Source: Candidatus Heimdallarchaeota archaeon (GTDB taxonomy: Archaea > Asgardarchaeota > Heimdallarchaeia > Heimdallarchaeales > Kariarchaeaceae). Taken from it: a stretch of 5,262 nt of DNA. The notes beneath the pieces are model-generated. The model did no database searches. It had not been told where the DNA came from and worked only from the letters and a program-made list of their open reading frames with translations. The stretch is taken from positions 1 to 5,262 of the forward strand of contig JALUTL010000133.1 of the NCBI GenBank assembly GCA_027016475.1, given 5' to 3'. Below, piece after piece: positions 1 to 3,958 of this stretch (positions are counted from its first letter, which is position 1; each line of letters opens with the position of its first letter). The position numbers and the translations under genes are program-made.

Positions 1-126
1 CATGTGACGGTGATGGCGAATCCGGGGTGGGATGAAAGGGCTAATACACGGGAAAATGACTTTAGAAGAAAGAGCAAAGGAAACAACCATACTTTCACGC
101 GTCATTTTTACAAGAAATATCCATAA
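1..126 (+). CDS. C-terminal tail of an unidentified protein (5' end outside window)
   Basis: Frame 1 is open from the left edge to a TAA at 124-126, giving 41 residues. The other two forward frames close early. The peptide is rich in Asn, Arg and Lys with several aromatics, and ends in HFYKKYP. It has no membrane segment and no motif that I can assign to a family. The stop is followed by A-rich non-coding sequence, as expected at a gene end. Frame choice rests on openness and protein-like composition only. With 41 codons a chance open frame is possible, so the existence of the gene is moderately supported and its function is unknown. Confidence 0.45.
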   Translation, partial: HVTVMANPGWDERANTRENDFRRKSKGNNHTFTRHFYKKYP

Positions 127-222
127 GTTATAAACAGAAATGAGTTGCAGTAAAGAAACTATACAAAACAAAAGAAAAGAAATAATTCTTATGGCTTGAG
201 AGTGGGTTACTTTCACTATCTA

Positions 223-250
223 AAAATATCAAAATTCAAAATCAAAACTT
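223..250 (+). repeat. Degenerate period-7 repeat tract, four units
   Basis: Successive seven-base units read AAAATAT, CAAAATT, CAAAATC and AAAACTT. The period is visible although no two units are identical. It is one of several tracts with the same period in this window (304-323, 1096-1130, 1815-1837), each with a different unit sequence. It lies in non-coding sequence upstream of rho. Confidence 0.45.
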
Positions 251-303
251 TAAAGCATGTTAAGGTTAATGGCTGGGCCAATGGCTGGCTGCTGCCAAAG
301 ACT

Positions 304-323
304 AATCACCAATCACCAATCAC
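304..323 (+). repeat. Period-7 tandem repeat, AATCACC x 2.9
   Basis: AATCACC occurs at 304-310 and 311-317, and a third copy, AATCAC, runs from 318 to 323 before the sequence diverges. The copies are perfect. The tract is intergenic, or lies within the doubtful frame 196-465. Confidence 0.75.
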
Positions 324-445
324 TGTCTATATTATTTTCTGGCCTCAAATTTTAGAGTACGCTGGCTTTTTCCTGGCCGGCTTAAGCCTTCTGGCTTTGA
401 TTTTCTGGCGACGACCGTCGAAAAATAATCAAAGGGGATTGTGGG

Positions 446-475
446 TTGACAAAAGGGAGTGGTAAAGGCTAAAAT
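446..475 (+). promoter_or_regulatory. Housekeeping sigma promoter for rho
   Basis: A perfect -35 box TTGACA (446-451) is separated by 18 bp from TAAAAT (470-475), which matches the -10 consensus at five of six positions. Initiation would fall near 481-483 and leave a leader of about 65 nt before the rho ATG. This is one of the best sigma-70-type promoter matches in the window. Confidence 0.65.
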
Positions 476-495
476 AAGCTGTAACTTGCCTCTTT

Positions 496-518
496 AAGGT
501 CAAGTGCCTTCCGTTTTT
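496..518 (+). promoter_or_regulatory. Small hairpin plus U-run in the rho leader (possible attenuator)
   Basis: Within the inferred rho leader, AAGGT (496-500) can pair with GCCTT (506-510) using one G:U pair, closing a five-base loop. A U-run in the transcript (514-518) begins four bases later. The layout resembles a weak intrinsic terminator, but the stem has only two G:C pairs, so it may not work. rho genes are often autoregulated through their leaders in other bacteria; applying that here is inference. Confidence 0.25.
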
Positions 519-546
519 CTTGCTGAGATGAATTCATTTTGATTAC

Positions 547-1809
547 ATGGCCGCTAAAAAGAATCAATCAACCAGTTCTACTGTTAAACCTAAGGAAAAA
601 GCCCTTGTTGTGGACGAGAGGATTTTGCCTGATTCAGGCTTGCCGACCGAATACGTTGAAGGGGTCTTGGATATTGCCAACGAAGGCTCAGGCCTTTTGC
701 GGCCCAAATTTGCCGCTTCTGAGCGTGATATTTATATCTCTGCCTCACAAATCAGAAGATTTAATCTGAGGGTAGGAGATTTGGTGGGCGGTCAAGCCAG
801 ACGACCAAAGGAAAATGAGCGCTTCTGGGGTTTGCTTAAGGTTGAGACAGTCAATGGTGAACCGGTTGAGAAGACAGGCGAGCGGCCAAATTTTGATGAG
901 CTGACGGCCGTTTATCCTGATACCCAGATTATTCTCTCCACTGACAAAGAAATTTTAACCACCCGATTGATAGATTTGATTGCGCCCATTGGTTTTGGTC
1001 AGCGGGGTTTGATTGTTTCTCCTCCCAAAGCTGGTAAAACTTGGCTTTTGAAAGATATTATTGGCGGCATTGCCAAAAACTACCCCGAGGCTGGTAGCAA
1101 GAAGCAAGTAGCAGGTAACAAGGGAAAGAAAGGTGTCCATCTGATGGCGGTTTTAATTGGTGAGCGGCCTGAGGAGGTAACTGATATTACCCGTCATATG
1201 GAAAAAGTAACCAATGGCAAGGGCGAGGTGGCGGCCTCAAATTTTGATGAAGCGCCTGAAAACCAAACCCGAGTTGGGGAGTTGGCTTTGGAGCGGGCCA
1301 AAAGATTGGTAGAAAAAGGTCAAGATGTGGTTATTTTGCTTGATTCAATCACTCGACTGGCCCGAGCTTATAATTTGGCTTTGCCAACTTCAGGCAGAAC
1401 TCTAACTGGCGGCTTTGATCCAGTCGCTCTTTTCCCGGCTAAAAAATTTTTTGGAGCAGCCAGAAAGATTGAAAATGATGGTTCCTTAACCATTATTGGT
1501 ACCTGCTTGGTTGAAACTGGCAGTCGGATGGATGAGTTGATTTATGAAGAATTCAAGGGTACGGGTAACATGGAGCTTCACTTAACCAGAAAGTTAGCCG
1601 AAAGGCGAATTTTCCCGGCCATTGATGTTTCCAGATCAGGTACCCGGCAAGAGGAGCTTTTATATGGCAAGGATACGCTTCAGAAAATTTATACCCTAAG
1701 AAGAATGCTTGATATGGTGCCTCAAGATGAAAGAACAGAAACTCTTCTTGAAAGATTGAGAAAAACCGAAAGCAACAAAGAGTTTCTAGAGAGCCTTAAA
1801 ACAGCCTAG
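547..1809 (+). CDS. rho: Transcription termination factor Rho
   Basis: Rho is a hexameric RNA-dependent ATPase and helicase that loads on nascent RNA and releases it from RNA polymerase in the cytoplasm. The 420-residue protein matches the usual family length. Residues about 28-110 form the cold-shock-like RNA-binding domain (EGVLDI, GLLRP, DIYIS, RFNLRVGDLV). The RecA-type ATPase follows: Walker A PPKAGKT at 159-165, catalytic Glu206 in GERPEEVTD, Walker B VVILLDSITRLARAYN at 261-276, the secondary-channel Q-loop SGRTLTGG at 282-289 (Arg where E. coli has Lys), and the R-loop and arginine-finger region RKLAERRIFPAIDVSRSGTR ending at 367. Family knowledge makes this assignment secure. Unusual is a Lys/Gly-rich insertion at about 182-196, encoded by a period-7 repeat. 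The ATG at 547 is preceded in frame by TGA (529-531), with no ATG between, and there is no clear Shine-Dalgarno sequence. The gene stands alone behind a strong promoter. Confidence 0.97.
   Translation: MAAKKNQSTSSTVKPKEKALVVDERILPDSGLPTEYVEGVLDIANEGSGLLRPKFAASERDIYISASQIRRFNLRVGDLVGGQARRPKENERFWGLLKVETVNGEPVEKTGERPNFDELTAVYPDTQIILSTDKEILTTRLIDLIAPIGFGQRGLIVSPPKAGKTWLLKDIIGGIAKNYPEAGSKKQVAGNKGKKGVHLMAVLIGERPEEVTDITRHMEKVTNGKGEVAASNFDEAPENQTRVGELALERAKRLVEKGQDVVILLDSITRLARAYNLALPTSGRTLTGGFDPVALFPAKKFFGAARKIENDGSLTIIGTCLVETGSRMDELIYEEFKGTGNMELHLTRKLAERRIFPAIDVSRSGTRQEELLYGKDTLQKIYTLRRMLDMVPQDERTETLLERLRKTESNKEFLESLKTA
1096..1130 (+). repeat. Period-7 repeat tract inside rho, five units
   Basis: Units read AGCAAGA, AGCAAGT, AGCAGGT, AACAAGG and GAAAGAA, with the first three nearly identical. 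The tract encodes the Lys/Gly-rich stretch between ENYPE-like and HLM-like positions of the Rho ATPase domain, where typical Rho proteins pass directly from one to the other. It shares its period, but not its sequence, with the intergenic tracts at 304-323 and 1815-1837. Confidence 0.6.
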
Positions 1810-1814
1810 AAATT

Positions 1815-1837
1815 AATTTTCAATTTTCAATTTTCAA
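1815..1837 (+). repeat. Period-7 tandem repeat, AATTTTC x 3.3, after rho
   Basis: Three perfect copies of AATTTTC lie at 1815-1821, 1822-1828 and 1829-1835, followed by the first two bases of a fourth. The tract starts six bases after the rho stop codon. Confidence 0.8.
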
Positions 1838-1875
1838 ACTCAATCACTTGAGTAATTTTTGTTAACCTTGAGTTT
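1836..1875 (+). terminator. Weak, AT-rich hairpin after rho (candidate terminator)
   Basis: ACTCAA (1838-1843) pairs with TTGAGT (1848-1853) around the loop TCAC, followed by TTTTT (1856-1860). An alternative perfect 8-bp pairing exists between AAACTCAA (1836-1843) and TTGAGTTT (1868-1875). Both stems have only two G:C pairs, so an efficient intrinsic terminator is doubtful. It is nevertheless the only terminator-like structure between rho and the next promoter. Confidence 0.3.
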
Positions 1876-1877
1876 AT

Positions 1878-1907
1878 TTGACCCCTTAGCCTTGCTTGTG
1901 CTATCTT
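1878..1907 (+). promoter_or_regulatory. Promoter for the LysM/M23 peptidase gene
   Basis: TTGACC (1878-1883) lies 18 bp before TATCTT (1902-1907), and TG one base upstream of the latter (1899-1900) makes an extended -10. The spacing equals that of the rho promoter. Initiation would fall near 1913-1915, giving a leader of under ten bases. AGGGA at 1912-1916 is well placed as a ribosome binding site but would then sit at the extreme 5' end, so either the promoter or the use of that site is uncertain. Confidence 0.45.
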
Positions 1908-1922
1908 CTTTAGGGATATTTT

Positions 1923-3020
1923 ATGGAAGATAATTACCGGGCTATTTTGGCTTTTTTCTCAGAGGTTAAGGAATTTTTTCAAGCACTGGCCAAATATTTG
2001 ATTAAAAATCTTCATTTGTCTTTCTTGCGATTTGAGGAGGGTAAAGGAGTTTTCGTTACCGCTCTTTATCGACAAAGAGGAAAGTTGGCCAGACGACTAA
2101 TGCATTCTGGTATGGCTGGTTTGGCGGCTGTTGGCATTATGATTGCTCCAGTGATTGCCCAAGAATTTCCAGGAAGAAGTGTTGACCCTTGGGAGATTCC
2201 CTCAACTTCGGTTGTTCTTTCTGCCACCACTGAAAACCCCAGCACCGCCACTTTGATATCTGAGAAAATCAGAGACAAAATTATTGAGTATAAAGTTCAG
2301 GAAGGGGATACTTTGGCTTCGATTGCTGAGAAATTTGGCGTGACGGTTGATACTATTCGTTGGCAAAACAATCTAAGTAAGCGCTCCAAGATAAAAGCAG
2401 GCCAAACTTTGGAGATCCTGCCGGTAACTGGTGTTTCTCATAAAGTCCAGAAAGGTGATACAGTTTACTCTATTGCCAAGCGGTATGATACATCACCTCA
2501 GGCAATTGTTGACTTTCCCTTTAATACCTTTATGAACGATGAGACTTTTGAATTAGCCATTGGTCAAGTGATTATTGTTCCTGATGGTGTCATGCCCAGT
2601 GCCAGACCATCAGCGCCAAGGCGCAGACAGATAACGCCTGATGCAGGGACGATGGTGGCTTCGGGTAGTTTTGTCTGGCCTGCCGGCGGCCGGATTACTC
2701 AGCGATTCTCTTGGTATCATAAAGCGGTTGACATTGCCAACAGGTCAGCGCCCAATATTTTGGCCGCTGATTCAGGCAAGGTTGTTTATGCTAATTGTTT
2801 AACTTGGGGTTATGGTTGTCATGTCATTATTGATCATGGTAATGGCTTTAGGACGTTGTATGCCCATCTTTCCAAGCTTTATGTCTCTGTCGGTCAAGGA
2901 GTGGCCAGGGGGAGTGCTTTGGGCAGAATGGGTTCAACCGGCCGCTCAACCGGCACTCATGTTCATTTTGAGGTGATTAAAAATGGTGTCTATCTTAATC
3001 CCTTGTCTATTCTTCGTTAA
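1923..3020 (+). CDS. Membrane-anchored LysM / M23 metallopeptidase (murein hydrolase)
   Basis: This is a cell-wall hydrolase of the LytM/NlpD type, expected to cut peptide bonds of peptidoglycan outside the membrane. Of 365 residues, about 1-58 are a cytoplasmic tail ending in a basic stretch (RQRGKLARR). A single hydrophobic segment at about 60-79 anchors it or acts as an internal signal. Two LysM domains follow, at about 122-166 (YKVQEGDTLASIAEKFGV) and about 172-220 (HKVQKGDTVYSIAKRY). A Pro/Arg-rich linker (about 224-240) leads to the M23 domain (about 250-365). By family comparison the zinc ligands are His266 and Asp270 (HKAVD) and His348 (HVH); His315 and His346 are the catalytic pair, so the enzyme looks active rather than a degenerate activator. 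Cys292 and Cys299 flank an extracytoplasmic loop and could form a disulfide. The ATG at 1923 has AGGGA six bases upstream. It probably binds and remodels the wall during division; its exact bond specificity cannot be read from sequence. Confidence 0.93.
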   Translation: MEDNYRAILAFFSEVKEFFQALAKYLIKNLHLSFLRFEEGKGVFVTALYRQRGKLARRLMHSGMAGLAAVGIMIAPVIAQEFPGRSVDPWEIPSTSVVLSATTENPSTATLISEKIRDKIIEYKVQEGDTLASIAEKFGVTVDTIRWQNNLSKRSKIKAGQTLEILPVTGVSHKVQKGDTVYSIAKRYDTSPQAIVDFPFNTFMNDETFELAIGQVIIVPDGVMPSARPSAPRRRQITPDAGTMVASGSFVWPAGGRITQRFSWYHKAVDIANRSAPNILAADSGKVVYANCLTWGYGCHVIIDHGNGFRTLYAHLSKLYVSVGQGVARGSALGRMGSTGRSTGTHVHFEVIKNGVYLNPLSILR

Positions 3021-3052
3021 GAAAAACTTAAAACTTGAACTTGCCTTTACTG

Positions 3053-3081
3053 TTTAGAGTTTTCGCAGATTTATTTATAAT
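3053..3081 (+). promoter_or_regulatory. Promoter for tRNA-Ala
   Basis: A perfect TATAAT (3076-3081) lies 17 bp after TTTAGA (3053-3058), a four-of-six match to the -35 consensus. Initiation near 3088 would leave only about nine bases before the mature tRNA, a normal arrangement for a stable-RNA promoter. Confidence 0.65.
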
Positions 3082-3096
3082 AGACTTATTACTCTT

Positions 3097-3170
3097 GGGC
3101 CGTTAGCATAGTGGTAGTGCGCCCCGCTCGCTACGGGGAGACGGGAGTTCGATTCTCCCACGGTCCACCA
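3097..3170 (+). tRNA. tRNA-Ala (anticodon CGC), CCA encoded
   Basis: The 74-nt sequence folds into a complete cloverleaf. The acceptor stem pairs GGGCCGT (3097-3103) with ACGGTCC (3160-3166). The D stem pairs GCAT with GTGC around AGTGGTA. The anticodon stem pairs CCCCG with CGGGG around CTCGCTA (3127-3133). The variable loop has four bases, and the T arm pairs GGGAG with CTCCC around TTCGATT. The discriminator is A and CCA is encoded (3168-3170). The anticodon at 3129-3131 is CGC, reading GCG (Ala). The third acceptor pair is G:U, the classic alanine identity element, which confirms the assignment independently. Position 37, next to the anticodon, is U, where nearly all tRNAs have a purine; this is odd. 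Confidence 0.93.
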
Positions 3171-3204
3171 GAGAGCCAGCGGATATTCAAAAACGAGATT
3201 TTCA

Positions 3205-3495
3205 ATGCCTAAGAAACAGATAAAAGTCCACAAACATACTATTTTTCATTATTTTGTAACAGTTCTTTATAGTTTGTTCAAAAATTCGATTCGTCTTGTG
3301 GCTTGGTTAGCTGTTGGGGCAACTGGTTATCTTCTCTTTCAGACTAAAAAAACGCCTTTGGATATTGTTTTGGGTCTGCCGCTTTTTTTAATAGGTGTTG
3401 GTTTTGCTATTAACAGTTTATGGAGCATTGTTTTAGCTATTTTCTCGCCCAAGTTTAATCAAGGTACTTGCTTCTTTAGTGATTTGCGGATATAA
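3205..3495 (+). CDS. Small two-span membrane protein, unknown function
   Basis: The 96-residue protein has a basic N-terminus (MPKKQIKVHKH) and two hydrophobic segments at about 29-46 and 53-79, separated by a short polar turn (QTKKTP). This predicts a hairpin in the membrane, with both ends inside by the positive-inside rule. The C-terminus is short and polar with one Cys (residue 89). I recognise no family. The ATG has no clear Shine-Dalgarno sequence; no in-frame ATG lies between the tRNA and 3205. It begins 34 bp after the tRNA CCA with no promoter-like pair in between, so it may be transcribed from the tRNA promoter and released by tRNA 3' processing. Its stop codon lies inside the -10 box of the next gene. 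Protein-like hydropathy and clean charge placement support it as real. Confidence 0.7.
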   Translation: MPKKQIKVHKHTIFHYFVTVLYSLFKNSIRLVAWLAVGATGYLLFQTKKTPLDIVLGLPLFLIGVGFAINSLWSIVLAIFSPKFNQGTCFFSDLRI

Positions 3496-3496
3496 T
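3468..3496 (+). promoter_or_regulatory. Promoter for the 78-residue gene, overlapping the upstream stop codon
   Basis: TTGCTT (3468-3473) lies 17 bp before a perfect TATAAT (3491-3496). The -10 box contains the TAA stop (3493-3495) of the preceding gene, so the whole promoter is embedded in the last codons of that gene. Initiation near 3503 gives a leader of about 50 nt. Confidence 0.6.
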
Positions 3497-3552
3497 GAAA
3501 AGCACTAATTTGATAGCCTGCCCCTAATCTCCTGCCTTCAGAAAGGATTTTA

Positions 3553-3789
3553 ATGATGTTGCTTTGGGCTGCTTTCTCTCTGGGCTATTTTGCAGGGGTT
3601 TTTATCACTTTGAGATTTTTTTTGAAGAGTGAAAATGAGTATGAAAATATTCATTTAGAGAATGAAGGAGAGCTTGTTTTACCTGATGAAAATCAGACTA
3701 ATAGCCCTTGGGTTGTGCATCATCAACTAATTAGACCCAATTACCCCAAAAAGATATCTACTCCGCAACCCGGCTTTGTGCCTAAATGA
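3553..3789 (+). CDS. Small single-span membrane protein, unknown function
   Basis: The 78-residue protein has one N-terminal hydrophobic segment (about 2-23, WAAFSLGYFAGVFITLRFF). It is followed by an acidic stretch (about 26-46) and a Pro-rich, partly basic tail (RPNYPKK, PQPGFVPK). I recognise no family. GAAAGGA (3541-3547) is a good ribosome binding site, five bases from the first ATG and eight from the second (3556), so initiation at Met2 is equally likely. It has its own promoter. The N-terminal anchor and disordered-looking tail suggest an envelope-associated or scaffold protein, but this is only a guess. Confidence 0.65.
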   Translation: MMLLWAAFSLGYFAGVFITLRFFLKSENEYENIHLENEGELVLPDENQTNSPWVVHHQLIRPNYPKKISTPQPGFVPK

Positions 3790-3825
3790 AGCTAATTGTC
3801 TTATAGTTTCCAACTTTAATTTTCA

Positions 3826-3847
3826 GGGCGATAGCCTATATTTTTTT
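3826..3847 (+). terminator. Weak candidate terminator after the 78-residue gene
   Basis: GGC (3827-3829) pairs with GCC (3834-3836) around a GATA loop, extended by one G:U pair, with seven consecutive T residues at 3841-3847. The stem is short, so confidence is low. The T-run in the right orientation, 37 bp after a stop codon, is the main support. Confidence 0.3.
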
Positions 3848-3911
3848 AGCCTCGAATTCTTGTTTCTGCTTCTTTTTAAAATTCTTTCCTAAAAGCCTAA
3901 ATTAAAGGCTA

Positions 3912-3939
3912 TTGACAGCGTTCCCATGGTTGGTAACAC
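3912..3939 (+). promoter_or_regulatory. Possible promoter for the HTH-glycosyltransferase gene
   Basis: A perfect TTGACA lies at 3912-3917. The best -10 at acceptable distance is TAACAC (3934-3939, 16-bp spacer) with an upstream TG (3931-3932) in extended -10 position; the better-looking TATATT at 3942-3947 is too far away. Either would place initiation within about 15 bases of the start codon, implying a very short leader. Confidence 0.35.
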
Positions 3940-3958
3940 TATATATTAGCCTTGGTTT

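Larger units (their letters stand above)
127..445. other. Intergenic stretch before rho with little gene content
   Basis: This stretch has A-rich sequence (about 127-195), two period-7 repeat tracts (223-250 and 304-323), and a short direct repeat AATGGCTGG at 268-276 and 280-288. A doubtful reading frame that covers part of it is listed separately. I see no RNA gene, no convincing terminator for the gene ending at 126, and no reverse-strand gene. Confidence 0.5.
196..465 (+). pseudogene. Doubtful 89-codon frame with one membrane segment, possibly a gene remnant
   Basis: The frame is open from a TTG at 196 to TAA at 463-465 and contains no in-frame ATG. Its first half (residues about 8-42) translates low-complexity repeat tracts and the NGWANGW duplication, so it does not look like selected protein. 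Its second half is more convincing: residues about 52-71 form a hydrophobic helix followed by WRRPSKNN, a typical positively charged stop-transfer end. No ribosome binding site precedes the TTG. The promoter assigned to rho overlaps its 3' end. It could be the decayed C-terminus of a membrane protein whose upstream part was replaced by repeats, or a chance frame. I do not recognise a family. Confidence 0.2.

Noticed and set aside
528..542. Four-codon leader frame (ATG AAT TCA TTT TGA) just before rho
   Set aside because: It has no ribosome binding site and is too short to distinguish from chance; the overlap with an EcoRI-like GAATTC is incidental.
539..769. Forward open frame overlapping the rho start in another frame
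   Set aside because: It has no domain-like features and overlaps the highly conserved Rho N-terminal domain.
955..1140. Reverse-strand open frame inside rho, including a LLLATS-like stretch
   Set aside because: It lies opposite the secure Rho coding sequence, and its repetitive part is just the reverse translation of the period-7 tract.
2066..2278. Reverse-strand open frame within the peptidase gene
   Set aside because: It lies opposite the membrane-anchor and linker codons of a well-supported gene and shows no protein-like features of its own.
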